Made by a program: the position numbers and the translations under genes. From Pseudomonas sp. AOB-7 (lineage in GTDB: Bacteria; Pseudomonadota; Gammaproteobacteria; Pseudomonadales; Pseudomonadaceae): 64,000 nt of DNA. How positions within the stretch are numbered: the first letter of the stretch is position 1; every line of letters starts with the position of its first letter. Shown in pieces: positions 49,523-60,811 of the stretch. The stretch spans positions 92,372 through 156,371 of the forward strand of contig NZ_RFFK01000010.1 in assembly GCF_003696305.1 (NCBI RefSeq), written 5' to 3'. The notes below the pieces were generated by a model. It searched no databases, was not told the DNA's origin, and was given only the letters and a program-made list of their open reading frames with translations.

Positions 49523-50512
49523 TCACGAGGATTTGCGCCGGTACTGCTGTGCCGGGCTGCGCGGTGATGCGGGATCGGTCATTTCGATCAAGCCAGCCGC
49601 CAGGGCCGGCTTGAGATAGTTCTGGGTAAAGGTCGGCCTGTGAGACAAGCCTAGCCGCTGCATCAGCTCGCTGGACTTGAGCGCCATCCCGGCTGGCAGT
49701 GCCTGCAGCAGGCGGGCTACTTGATCGGTGACTTGATCGGTTACTTGATCGCTCTGACCGGCCTCCACCAGTGCCTGGCGCAACGCAGCTAGCATGAACT
49801 CCACGAACGGTGTCGCTTCAGCGGCCTGATCGGCCGCCGCAAGCGCCGCGTAATACGCCTCTTGCTGGTCACGAATCACCGTTTCGACCGGCAAGTACGC
49901 AAGCACCGGCCGCCACTGGCTGAGGATCAAGGTCTGCCACAAACGTCCCATACGCCCGTTACCGTCGGCGAAGGGGTGGATAAATTCGAACTCGTAATGG
50001 AACACACAGCTGGCGATCAGCGGATGCCAGTCACTGGCGCCAAGCCAGCGCAGCAGATCCTGCATCAAAGAGGCGACCCGGCTGGCCGGTGGCGCCATGT
50101 GCAGCAAGCGCCCCTCGCGGTAGATGCCCACGCCGCCCTGACGATAGCGCCCGGCATCGTCGATCAGGCCCTGCATCAACAACCCATGGGCCGCCAGCAG
50201 ATCGGCCTGGCTATGGGGTTGCCAGCCCGGCATCGCCTCATAAGCGGCAAAGGCATTGCGCACTTCCTGAATTTCCCGCGGCAGCCCCAGCACCCGCTTG
50301 CCATCAAGCACCGCAGTCACCTGCTCGACACTCAGGGTGTTGTTCTCGATGGCCAGCGAAGCCTGGATGGTGCGGATGCGATTACCTCGGCGCAGTTGCG
50401 GCGTCAGTGCCGCCTCCCGCTGCGCCGTCAGCAGGCCCACCTGCTCGCTGATCTCGGCGGCCAGCGCCAGCATCTGCGGGGTTAGGGTTAGCGGTGGCTG
50501 ATACTGGCTCAT
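49523..50512 (-). CDS. Fic-domain protein (probable AMPylase)
   Basis: A 329-residue Fic protein. The catalytic motif HPFADGNGRMGR (about residues 177-188) is complete, with the His base and the acidic metal residue. An N-terminal inhibitory-helix-like motif (SLAIENNTL, about 52-60) fits the S/TxxxE(G/N) self-inhibition pattern. The C-terminal winged helix follows a DQVT tandem repeat. Fic enzymes usually transfer AMP to a protein target. Its ATG overlaps the mcrC stop by 4 bp, so it belongs to the restriction operon. The target is unknown. Confidence 0.92.
   Translation of the reverse strand: MSQYQPPLTLTPQMLALAAEISEQVGLLTAQREAALTPQLRRGNRIRTIQASLAIENNTLSVEQVTAVLDGKRVLGLPREIQEVRNAFAAYEAMPGWQPHSQADLLAAHGLLMQGLIDDAGRYRQGGVGIYREGRLLHMAPPASRVASLMQDLLRWLGASDWHPLIASCVFHYEFEFIHPFADGNGRMGRLWQTLILSQWRPVLAYLPVETVIRDQQEAYYAALAAADQAAEATPFVEFMLAALRQALVEAGQSDQVTDQVTDQVARLLQALPAGMALKSSELMQRLGLSHRPTFTQNYLKPALAAGLIEMTDPASPRSPAQQYRRKSS
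49719..49754. repeat. three tandem 12-bp repeats inside fic
   Basis: Units ACTTGATCGGTG, ACTTGATCGGTT and ACTTGATCGCTC encode DQVT-DQVT-DQVA, a linker repeat often seen between the Fic core and its winged helix. Confidence 0.8.
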
Positions 50513-51822
50513 GCGCTCAGATCCATCGGGGTGTGGCAGTTAGCTGGATAGCGCAGAGGAATACCGACGGCCGCTGCGTCCAACAAGCGATCAGCATCCA
50601 GGTCAAAGGGCAACACCCACAGGTTCATGTCATCGCCGTAATCGAAAACCGGCAGTGCCCGCTGCAATCCCGACCAATATGGATAGATCAGCACCAGTCT
50701 CGGCACGCCTTCGCTGCTGCGGTACTTATGACCATAGGCAAACAGTTGATAGAAGTCCGCCTGGCTGAGGTCGTAGTTCTTCTCGGGCCTGCGGGCATCC
50801 ACCCGCTTCCACTTGGTATCCAGAATCCAGCGCTGTTCTGCAGTATCAATCAGCAGGTCCGGCTTCAAGCAGAACATCCGCTCCTTGTCATGCTCACAGA
50901 GATATTCGCGACTGGCCTGGCTCGTCAACTGCGCAGCAGGCAGCAACTGCTGGCGCAACCAGCCCTCCACATAGCACTCGAACAGTTTCTCCATGGGGAA
51001 CAGCAGGCTCATGCCGCACCACTCACCACTCACGGCTATCGGCATCTGCTGATTGAGGATCAGCTCGCACCAGGGCTTGATCGCCTGGTAATGCGCCATC
51101 AGCCGGTCGCGGCTCCAGGCGCGCAAATCCTGACTCACCTGGCGGCTGGCGGGCACCTCCGCCAGCATCGCCCGCAGCTCGTTGGCCAGGCGCCAGTTGG
51201 CGGCGTCCTGCGTGCTCTTGGCCACAAGCTCCAAAGCCAGCTTGAGCAAGCGGTTCTCGGCACGATCTGGCAAGAACACATCGTGGCGAATCTGAAAGTG
51301 ATGCTGGCGCCCCGGCGGCTGGCGCATCTGCGCCACCACATTGAGCTGGCCACGCAAAAAACGCTGCTCTTCCTCGATGCGCTGGTAGTCGAAGCGTACG
51401 CCACGCTTAACCAGCAGATCCAACTCTGCCAGAAACTGCGCCATCACCCACTCGCTGAGTGGCGCATCGAACAACTCCAGGCTGGCCACCGAAGCCTCGC
51501 GGGGTTTGAGCTGCAAGGCGCTTTGAATCAGCTTTCGCAGCAACTGGCGACTCTTGGCCAGGCAATCGTCCTGCTCATGGTGCTTGGGCAGAATCTCCAG
51601 CCGCGTGCCACAGGGCGTTTCCAGCACGCCCACGTAGCTGTCCCACTTGAGCGCACGCCGCCCATCCACCTGCAACAGCGTGGCGCCGTTGCGGTTGAAA
51701 CTGGCGCTCAACTCGCAGAGCCATTCGAACGCACTGGCCGACACCTGAGCCAGATCCAGCGAGGGATCGACCTCAGCCGTGGTCAGCCGCGCGTACTCGC
51801 GGATGGTGACTGTGGTGATCAC
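50509..51822 (-). CDS. mcrC: McrC-family modification-dependent restriction nuclease subunit
   Basis: A 437-residue McrC/5-methylcytosine restriction system component. The PD-(D/E)xK active site is LKPDLLIDTAEQRWILDTKWK (about residues 317-337), followed by QLFAYGHKY. The N-terminal region matches the McrC beta-rich part that stimulates McrB. GTG 51822 overlaps the mcrB stop (GTGA). With McrB it should cut DNA carrying modified bases. Confidence 0.93.
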   Translation of the reverse strand: MITTVTIREYARLTTAEVDPSLDLAQVSASAFEWLCELSASFNRNGATLLQVDGRRALKWDSYVGVLETPCGTRLEILPKHHEQDDCLAKSRQLLRKLIQSALQLKPREASVASLELFDAPLSEWVMAQFLAELDLLVKRGVRFDYQRIEEEQRFLRGQLNVVAQMRQPPGRQHHFQIRHDVFLPDRAENRLLKLALELVAKSTQDAANWRLANELRAMLAEVPASRQVSQDLRAWSRDRLMAHYQAIKPWCELILNQQMPIAVSGEWCGMSLLFPMEKLFECYVEGWLRQQLLPAAQLTSQASREYLCEHDKERMFCLKPDLLIDTAEQRWILDTKWKRVDARRPEKNYDLSQADFYQLFAYGHKYRSSEGVPRLVLIYPYWSGLQRALPVFDYGDDMNLWVLPFDLDADRLLDAAAVGIPLRYPANCHTPMDLSA

Positions 51823-54356
51823 GCCGCGCCCTGGCTCAGCCGATCAATCAGCTGGCGTCCCAGACCGCGGGTGGTCAGCAGGCTGCCACTGGCACTTTCC
51901 AGAGCGAGGCCCAGCTGCTCGGCCAGCTCACGCAAAACCGGCTTGGTCGGTTGCTGCAAGGCACCCGCGCGCCACACTTCAATAGAGCCACTGGCCAGCT
52001 CTCGCAGCGTGATCTCGCCCTGCACCACCTCGCGCTTCACGGCTTGATTACCGCCTACAAGCGAAGCATCAAGAATGCTGAGATAGGCCTCCATTCGCTC
52101 GAACGCCTCATCATTAAGCGTCCAGTAGCTACCCGCCAAACCTTGCCCCACGTCCCGACCGAACAGTCCTTCAGCAAGACTGGTTCGCTCCTGAATGAAC
52201 TGATCGTTCGGCGCCTTGCGCTGGTCATTCAACACCCAGGCGATGCGCTGCCAATCCTCGAAGAAATATTCCTGCAGGAGCGGCAGAATCTGGTTGCGGA
52301 AGATCAGCTCCAGCCGAGCCTGTGAGCCATCCTTTTTCAGCGGCATAAAGTACGCATGCCCCAGGCAATGATCCCGATCCAGCAGCACCTCGATGCGCTG
52401 GTTCATCACCCTCAGCAGCTGACCGATATTCAGCCCTGCCACCTCGATATCATCCAGCAGTTCGGGCCGCGGCGGCATCTCGCGGAACACGAAGCGCCGG
52501 CGCAAGGCAATATCCAGCCCGGCCAGTGAGCGGTCGGCGGTGTTCATGGTGCCGATCAGGTAAACGTTTTTCGGCACGCTGAAAGGCTTTTTCGAATAGG
52601 GCAGTTTCACGCTCAGCGCCTCATCGGCGCTCTCGCGCTTGGACTCCTCGATCAGGGTGATCAACTCACCGAAGATGCGCGACACATTGCCCCGGTTGAT
52701 CTCATCGATGATCAGCACATAGGGCTCATCGACTGCCCCGGCCACGGTCACCGACTCAACCGGCTTCACGCCCTGCTGCTGCAGGTATGACAGCAGATCT
52801 GCCCAGGTGAAGCGGCTCATCGCATACACGGTTTTCAGCGTGAATTGGCGCTCGTCATTGAGCGGCAGAATGGACAGGTTGATATCCCGATACAACCAGC
52901 GCACCGAGCGCACATGCTGATAGTCGCCGATAACCCCGGCCGGCACCTGCGCCTCATAACGATAGTCGCCGGTCACCACGCCAATCGAGCCGATCTGCTC
53001 GGCCGAGTGGATACACAGCAGGATGTCACCCACCACCATCTGCTCGGCGAAGTAACTGAGCGTGCCTTTATCGCCAGCGCCAAGCGACTGGTAATAAGCG
53101 TTCTGCTCATAGTCCCCACGCAGATCACCGGTTTCACCCCAGCCGATTCGCGCTTCGCCATTGTCCAGACAGTAACTCTTGGTCGGTGAACTGCCGGTGC
53201 CATTAATGGAGATTTTCCAGATCGCTGGATTGCCCCGCACCCCCAGGTCAGACGCCGGTCGCGTGCGGGCATCATCACAAATGCGCTTGAACACACCCGA
53301 CTCAACGGAATACTTGACCTGCCCGGTTTCCGCATCGGAATCCGCCCGCAGCCCTTCGACAAAGTCTTCGTAGCTGAAGCTCTGGTGGAAGGTCACAAAG
53401 CGCACCCGCTCGGCGCTCACGAAACGGTCGAACTCCGCTTTAAGACGCTTGCGCGTCTCCGGGTCATTACCACTGTTCTGCACCAGGAGGTCCGGCGCCA
53501 GAATCGCCAGCGCCTGGTTGATGGTGTGGTAGGTTTTGCCGGTGCCCGGTGGGCCGAACAGAATCTGATTTAGTGGGGTTTCGTTCATTCGATCATCCAT
53601 CCCTGAAGGGCTGGCAGGGAAAGCCTCCGTATCAGCAACCTGCCCCGCACGCTTGAAAGAGAGTTGGTAGTCATAGTCGGCAAGGCGCGCAATCACGGCC
53701 TGATCACCCGGTTTCAGCTGCTCGCGAGAAAACAGGCTTTGCAACCGGGCCTGAATGCGCTGGTACTGCGTCAGCACCTGGGTTTGCTGGCTGCTGCCAT
53801 CGGGCAGGCGCAGGGTGAACAGTTGCCGGGCGGGACGCTCACTCTCGCCCCAGCAATCATCCGGAAACAGCTGCTGCAGCTTGGGTACCTTCAGATACCC
53901 ATTGCGAATAGCACCATCCGTCAGCGTAACCACCAGCCGCCCAGCCATGGCGTCGTAGTCATCCGGCCAGTAGCCCTGACGGGTGGTCGCAGGGGCGAGG
54001 TCTGACCGGCTCGCTACAGCCGCAATCAACGAGCCGACCAAGGCATCATCAAGGCGTTGCCAGTTCAGTTCTCCGGCTCCGGATAAAGCGACCCGAGTGA
54101 CCTCTGCCCCAACATCCACCCGCAGCGCCAGCGCCACCTGCCAAACACGGAAATCCTCACTACATCCGGCATGAATTGCTCCCGCCTCGGTGATCCACCA
54201 GTCCAGCCCACGCTGATGCAAAGCCAAAACCAGATTGCAAAAGGCCTGAGTCGCACCCGCCAACTCCAGACGTACCGACAAGTCCTTGATGGCGTTGAAA
54301 TGCCCTAGCACTTCCAACCTTTGCTCAGGCGTTGCCTTGATAGCTTCTAGAGGCAT
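51819..54356 (-). CDS. mcrB: McrB-type AAA+ GTPase with inserted EVE-like domain
   Basis: An 845-residue motor subunit. A divergent N-terminal region (1-250), possibly a DNA-recognition module, precedes GPPGTGKTYH (Walker A, about 266-275). Between this and Walker B (VLIIDEINRGNVSRIFGE, about 545-562) lies an insertion of roughly 150 residues (about 360-515, WKISINGTGS... GDILLCIHS...IGVVTGDY) resembling an EVE/PUA-like modified-base pocket. GTMNTADRSLAGLDIALRRRF is the McrB signature. ATG 54356 is preferred to an adjacent GTG. It follows hsdS with a one-base overlap. Confidence 0.9.
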   Translation of the reverse strand: MPLEAIKATPEQRLEVLGHFNAIKDLSVRLELAGATQAFCNLVLALHQRGLDWWITEAGAIHAGCSEDFRVWQVALALRVDVGAEVTRVALSGAGELNWQRLDDALVGSLIAAVASRSDLAPATTRQGYWPDDYDAMAGRLVVTLTDGAIRNGYLKVPKLQQLFPDDCWGESERPARQLFTLRLPDGSSQQTQVLTQYQRIQARLQSLFSREQLKPGDQAVIARLADYDYQLSFKRAGQVADTEAFPASPSGMDDRMNETPLNQILFGPPGTGKTYHTINQALAILAPDLLVQNSGNDPETRKRLKAEFDRFVSAERVRFVTFHQSFSYEDFVEGLRADSDAETGQVKYSVESGVFKRICDDARTRPASDLGVRGNPAIWKISINGTGSSPTKSYCLDNGEARIGWGETGDLRGDYEQNAYYQSLGAGDKGTLSYFAEQMVVGDILLCIHSAEQIGSIGVVTGDYRYEAQVPAGVIGDYQHVRSVRWLYRDINLSILPLNDERQFTLKTVYAMSRFTWADLLSYLQQQGVKPVESVTVAGAVDEPYVLIIDEINRGNVSRIFGELITLIEESKRESADEALSVKLPYSKKPFSVPKNVYLIGTMNTADRSLAGLDIALRRRFVFREMPPRPELLDDIEVAGLNIGQLLRVMNQRIEVLLDRDHCLGHAYFMPLKKDGSQARLELIFRNQILPLLQEYFFEDWQRIAWVLNDQRKAPNDQFIQERTSLAEGLFGRDVGQGLAGSYWTLNDEAFERMEAYLSILDASLVGGNQAVKREVVQGEITLRELASGSIEVWRAGALQQPTKPVLRELAEQLGLALESASGSLLTTRGLGRQLIDRLSQGAA

Positions 54357-55673
54357 CACGAGGCCACCTCGGCCATCAGTGCCTCCGCTTCCGGCAGGCG
54401 CAGCTGGCCGGAGATCAGCCGGGGTAGGAGGGTGTCACGGAGTTGGGTGAGGGTTTGGGCTTGCACTTGGTTCTCGTGAATGGCAGCCCAGAGCGGAGCC
54501 ACCGAATCAACGAATGCCGACTTTAAAGGTTCGGGCGGATTGAGCACCGGGTAGCTTGGGAAAGCCTTGAGAGCAATCCGATTGACCGTTGCGCCGTGGA
54601 TCGTGTGCTTATCAAGCAATTGTTGAAATGGTGCTGAGATGAACTGGTGAAACCAGAACATCCCGGCACCGTTTTCTGCATGCGGACGCACCAACGCGAG
54701 CCGCCGTCCCAAGCAACAACGTACACCTGGCGGAATCAAAGCAAAGAAACCAAGTGTCGCCTCGTAGCTGAACACAATATCTCCGCGCCTCGGCTCAACA
54801 CGGCGTGTCCATTGCTTCCAATCGCTCTCGCTGATATGGCGAATATCAGACAGATCAAGGCTGGTGCCAGTTAGATTCTTGATGCCAAGAAAGACAGGGC
54901 CATCTGCCGACTCAGCCGGCGTGGCATGTGGACCGTCGTAAATCCCCTCAACAAGTTCACCGATTGGCCTAACTGTCCACCCCTTCGGCACCAAGCCCAG
55001 TTCGGACTCTTCGAAGCTATCGGGGAACAGGGCGGCGGTGGTGGCGTCCATGCCTTCCGGCTGGCGGAATTCGGCCTTGGCGCGTACGGGGTCGAAATCG
55101 ACGAACCAGGATTTGAACAGCGCCTGGGCGATGGCTTCCAGGGTGGCGTTGGTTTCGCGTAACAGGGTGATGCGCTTCTCTACACCCTCTAAAAGCTCAA
55201 TCAGCAACTCATCTGCAGGTGCAGGAGAAGGTACAGGGAAATCTAGAAAATCGTCGCGGGATAGGCCTAGCGTAGTGGTGCCTGTCGCACACCCACGGCA
55301 ATACTCACGATAAGCCGGAGTTCTGAGCAGCCAGTAGATGTAATCCCTTGAGACGGGATCACCGTCGAAAACAAGCTTAACTGTGTCCTGAGTTAAGCGA
55401 CCAGATGCGATATCCGAAGGCACCCTAGCGATTGAGCCGAGCAAGTCACCTGACTGCGTGACGTCTTTCAGGGAGACGTAAAGATCGCCTGATTTCAGCG
55501 AGATCTTCTCAGGGCAGTCACCGCCATATGTCTTGAATCCGCCGTAGCGGAAGCCACCATTGGGCTCAATTGAGGCCAAGCCAAGCAGCACAGGACCGGG
55601 CAAACCTACAAGAGCGCCCTTGTAAGTGGTGCCTCGCTGCAAGCTTACAAAATCTCGTAAGGCACGACGAGTA

Positions 55674-55684
<11 letters not shown>
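54356..55684 (-). CDS. hsdS: type I restriction-modification specificity subunit
   Basis: A 442-residue HsdS. Two target-recognition domains (about 10-165 and 230-390) are each followed by a conserved helical spacer (ITLLRETNATLEAIAQALFKSWFVDFDPV; then QAQTLTQLRDTLLPRLISGQLR). This fits a bipartite target. TRD1 differs in base composition from the spacers, as expected for exchangeable recognition modules. Its ATG overlaps hsdM by 11 bases. Confidence 0.95.
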
Positions 55685-57620
<1,936 letters not shown>

Positions 57621-58327
57621 GCATAACTCCTCATGCGAGCCCTATGCGATGGGCTCACAGATACTCAAACGGTGGTGGCCTAAAAGGCTTGAGGGAACAG
57701 GGGACGGTTTTGTAGCGCGTACTTGCCTGGCGGGAAGTACAGGTGGTGGGCCGTCCCTGGAATACCGCGGCCTGCCATGCTGTGTGCTCGCCACCTTATC
57801 CACTGGCCGAGCATGGGTAAAGCCATGCCCAGCGTTTTTCGCCCCCCACTCAGTGGGTCGGCACGCAGCCCTTGGACATGGGCGTTTTCGCCACATCACC
57901 ACGCCCCGTACATAATGCGCTAGCAAAGCCGTGGCTGCTCCACTCCGCAACTACGCCACAGTAGGTTGCCATCCCGAAACCCTCGGGCTAGAGTGCGCCC
58001 GTCGTGGTCAATCCCACGGCCGGGTGTGGTAGCCCGATTCACACGAAGGCGCGGTTGCGTCATAAACGAGAGCAGGCCCTTCTCAGGATCTGCTGTTTCT
58101 CGTGCATTTATGGCGGGCCGTGTGAGGCAGGCTTCGGCCTGGCCGGCCTTCCTTCGTGGGTCGGTCTACCACCCTTGCACGGTCCGCCTCCATTCGTGTG
58201 GTAGCGAATGGCTGCGGCTCCTTAATCTCACGAAGGAGCATAAGGAAAATGCGCTACCCCCTTTTTACCCAAGAGCTCCGCCTTGGGCTGCTGGTCTGGC
58301 TGTCCACCTCTGATCTGGAGGTGCGCC
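57621..58327. other. 707-bp non-coding, hairpin-rich region of the mobile element
   Basis: No convincing gene is visible. The left end holds the hsdM leader. From about 57960 on there are many inverted segments: CATAAACGAGAGCAG against CTGCTGTTTCTCGTGCATTTATG (58057-58110), and repeated words TGGTAGC..ATTC, ACACGAA and ATTCGTGTGGTAGCGAAT. This resembles the structured leaders before small-gene clusters in Pseudomonas integrative elements, but its function is unknown. Confidence 0.5.
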
Positions 58328-58597
58328 ATGGCTGAGCTCGAATCCTGTGTTGTACCTTCTCCGCTGCAGCGAAGCCCGCTGCATGAATCCGAACGCTCTC
58401 CCCGACCCTCTGAAGCTGCAGCTGAATTACGTGGCGTCATGCTCGGCAATCTGCTGGATCAACTGGCTGAACCTGATGGGCTGCCGCCAGCAGACCTGCG
58501 CGTACGGATCGCTGCTTACTCTGCCCTAGATCTGCTCGACGAGATGGTCGTGCTTTATCGCCGAGCCCTCTCAGAAGTACGAGGAGGTGCCAGATGA
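58328..58597 (+). CDS. small hypothetical protein of integrative-element type
   Basis: An 89-residue protein (MAELESCVVPSPLQRS...) with GGAGGTG ahead of ATG 58328. A variable N-terminus is followed by a helical part (GVMLGNLLDQLAE..., LDLLDEMVVLYRRALSEV). No enzyme motif is visible. The TGA overlaps the next gene's ATG by 4 bp. I infer from context that it belongs to the mobile-element backbone rather than to the defence cargo. Confidence 0.6.
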   Translation: MAELESCVVPSPLQRSPLHESERSPRPSEAAAELRGVMLGNLLDQLAEPDGLPPADLRVRIAAYSALDLLDEMVVLYRRALSEVRGGAR

Positions 58598-58890
58598 GCA
58601 AGGGCGTTATGACGTGCCTGCCACCTCACGATGGCCACCCAGGTGTCGAGATCATCTGGGCTGCTGACTGCAGGGAAGCGTTCAACCAGGGCGTGAAGCT
58701 GGCCCAGACCTGGCTCGACAACGCCCGCAGCGGCTGGCTCTGGGCAGTCATGATCGCCGAGCGCGATTTACTGCCATGTGCGATAGAACGGAGAGCCTTC
58801 GAAGTGGGCTTCCTCAGCCGCGTCCACCAGCGCATATGCTCAGCCAGGTGCTGTGGCCAGTCGGCTAACCCCCTTTCCTTGGAGCGGTAA
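58594..58890 (+). CDS. small hypothetical protein, coupled to the upstream gene
   Basis: A 98-residue protein behind GAGGAGGTG. The core CREAFNQGVKLAQTWLDNARSGWLWAVMIAERDLLPCAIERRAFEVGFLSRVHQRI is helical and rich in Trp and Arg. There is no signal peptide or known motif. The 4-bp overlap indicates coupled translation. The 277 bases that follow contain a GC-rich hairpin (about 58902-58924) and no gene. Confidence 0.6.
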   Translation: MSKGVMTCLPPHDGHPGVEIIWAADCREAFNQGVKLAQTWLDNARSGWLWAVMIAERDLLPCAIERRAFEVGFLSRVHQRICSARCCGQSANPLSLER

Positions 58891-59167
58891 AGCTGATGTG
58901 CGCGAGCCGGCCTGCCGGCTCGGGCTAACCGTCACGTGTCGTCAAATTTTTGGAACGTCCCCCCGCACAACACGGGCGCCCTAGAACAGGCCGAGAACGG
59001 CCAGGAGCGGACTATCGAGTCATGGCAACCATCTACCTCTTGGCTGCTCCTATCTGACTCCCGCTATACGAGGAAACCACTGTGCGGCAGGCTTTACGTC
59101 GTATCGTCTTGACGCGCGCACGAGTGAATGTCAGTTTGACATCATTTCGGCTAGTCATGGAGGGCGT

Positions 59168-60718
59168 GTGAAGATCACTATCAACGTGTTCTTGCTCAAG
59201 GAAGGACGTTCTATCTTCGATGCTCTTTCTGATGAGGTCAGGCTGCAGCCTATTCAGTTTTCACTGCGGGACGTGGATTGCCTTTTTTATCATCAAACAA
59301 ACCCATCCCATCCTAAATGGACTCAACTGTTCAAGGATGTCCCAGAGGTTGCACAGCTTGATCTGACAGGACGCTCACTCAAAGCTCTACTCGTCATGGC
59401 GATTCAAAATCGCGTATTCTGCTTTACTTTCGGCCATGCTCGGCATCTGATCGACGGGCTAGGAATCGAGCGCTATTTTGGGCTGAGAACCGCACTTAGC
59501 CTGACTGACCCACTGCTCATCAAATCAGTTGAGAAGTCGAACATTGATCGAACCCCACTGCGCTCTAAGGCGCAGTCCGCCAAGCATTTATCCATTTCAG
59601 AATTCGATTTCAAGTTTGATTCGGAGATACTCAAGTCGCTTACTGGTGTGGTAGAGAGCGACCAAGATGAGGGCGATTATGTGAGTGGTTCGGACTCACT
59701 AGCTTTGCACTCCGACGTCCAGTTGGAAGAGTTTCCAGAGATCGCAGCCCGATTATTGGTTGCCTATGAGGATGAGCGTTGCAAGGAAAAGTATCCGTGG
59801 ATGGATTTCATCGTCCCGGTTCGAGATTCCGCGCTTGTGGAACGGCTTGATGACTTGCTTGTAGTTACGATCAACGCACAAGAGTTTGATCAAGTCCGCG
59901 CGGCAGCTCCGATGTTGCTGCCAGACGATATCAGTGGTTTTGGGTATGTGAGGCATCGTGCTCGAACACTGAACGGTCCTGTAATTTCCTTCGATCTGGA
60001 TCTCCGACAAGCCCTTCTGGCAAAGCAAATTCTCGGAACAGTTTCGCTACAATCACTAAACTCCGAGTATGTTTATCTGTACGGTGCTGACGAGCAGCAA
60101 TGCGCAAAATGGCCTCTCTACGATTGTCTTGAAGCAGAGGTCAAGTTCGAAGAAAAGATCTACCTACTTAGTGAAGGGGATTGGTATCAGATTGATCGTG
60201 ACTACACCGATCAAGTCAACCGATACTTCGATGCGACTACGATATCCGATCTTGAGTTTCCTCGGTACGGCACCGATCACGAAGGGCCGTACTTAAGGCG
60301 GATCGCAGACAACACAAATTTTTATCTCCTTGATCAAAAGCTTGTTCGCTTGAGCGGTGCTTCGAGTTCATTCGAGTTCTGCGACCTTCTTACGCCAGAT
60401 CACCACATCATCCACGTAAAAAAATATTCTTCATCCAGTGTGCTGAGCCACTTGTTCTCACAGGCATACGTATCCGCCGAAGCACTTATCAATGCACCTG
60501 AGGTAGTCGTTCAGGTTAACGAACATTTAGCCCAAGAAGGTGATTTTCAATTCGCATTCGATTCTGCTAGGCAGCCAAGAAATAAGATCGTATTCGCCAT
60601 TATGCAAACCAATGAGCGCCTCCATATGCCTTTTTTCTCGAAGGTTAACTTCCGGCAGTTCGCTCAGCGCTTGATTGCTATGGGGTATCAGGTCGAGCTG
60701 TGCAGGATCGCAAATTAA
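59168..60718 (+). CDS. TIGR04141/DUF6119-like sporadically distributed protein
   Basis: A 516-residue protein of low GC for this genome. It begins MKITINVFLLKEGRSIFDAL and contains FGHARHLID, a central HIIHVKKYSSSSVLSHLFSQ and a C-terminal PFFSKVNFRQFAQRLIAMGYQVELCRI, which I recognise as the TIGR04141 family. Its members are scattered among bacteria, often beside restriction or other defence genes. The biochemical function is unknown to me. GTG 59168 follows GGAGGG. It is convergent with the ATPase-RT pair, the two 3' ends lying 93 bases apart. Confidence 0.75.
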   Translation: MKITINVFLLKEGRSIFDALSDEVRLQPIQFSLRDVDCLFYHQTNPSHPKWTQLFKDVPEVAQLDLTGRSLKALLVMAIQNRVFCFTFGHARHLIDGLGIERYFGLRTALSLTDPLLIKSVEKSNIDRTPLRSKAQSAKHLSISEFDFKFDSEILKSLTGVVESDQDEGDYVSGSDSLALHSDVQLEEFPEIAARLLVAYEDERCKEKYPWMDFIVPVRDSALVERLDDLLVVTINAQEFDQVRAAAPMLLPDDISGFGYVRHRARTLNGPVISFDLDLRQALLAKQILGTVSLQSLNSEYVYLYGADEQQCAKWPLYDCLEAEVKFEEKIYLLSEGDWYQIDRDYTDQVNRYFDATTISDLEFPRYGTDHEGPYLRRIADNTNFYLLDQKLVRLSGASSSFEFCDLLTPDHHIIHVKKYSSSSVLSHLFSQAYVSAEALINAPEVVVQVNEHLAQEGDFQFAFDSARQPRNKIVFAIMQTNERLHMPFFSKVNFRQFAQRLIAMGYQVELCRIAN

Positions 60719-60811
60719 AAACAAAAGACTGAAGCGCCATTTGATATTCTTGGCTTATCGATAACCTAACCCCTCGTTCCTGACGACCGCCCTCGACCAG
60801 GCGGCTCTCAC

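Noticed and set aside
49719..49754. CRISPR-like array in fic
   Set aside because: Three contiguous 12-bp units without spacers, encoding a DQVT protein linker. No CRISPR array was found anywhere in the window.
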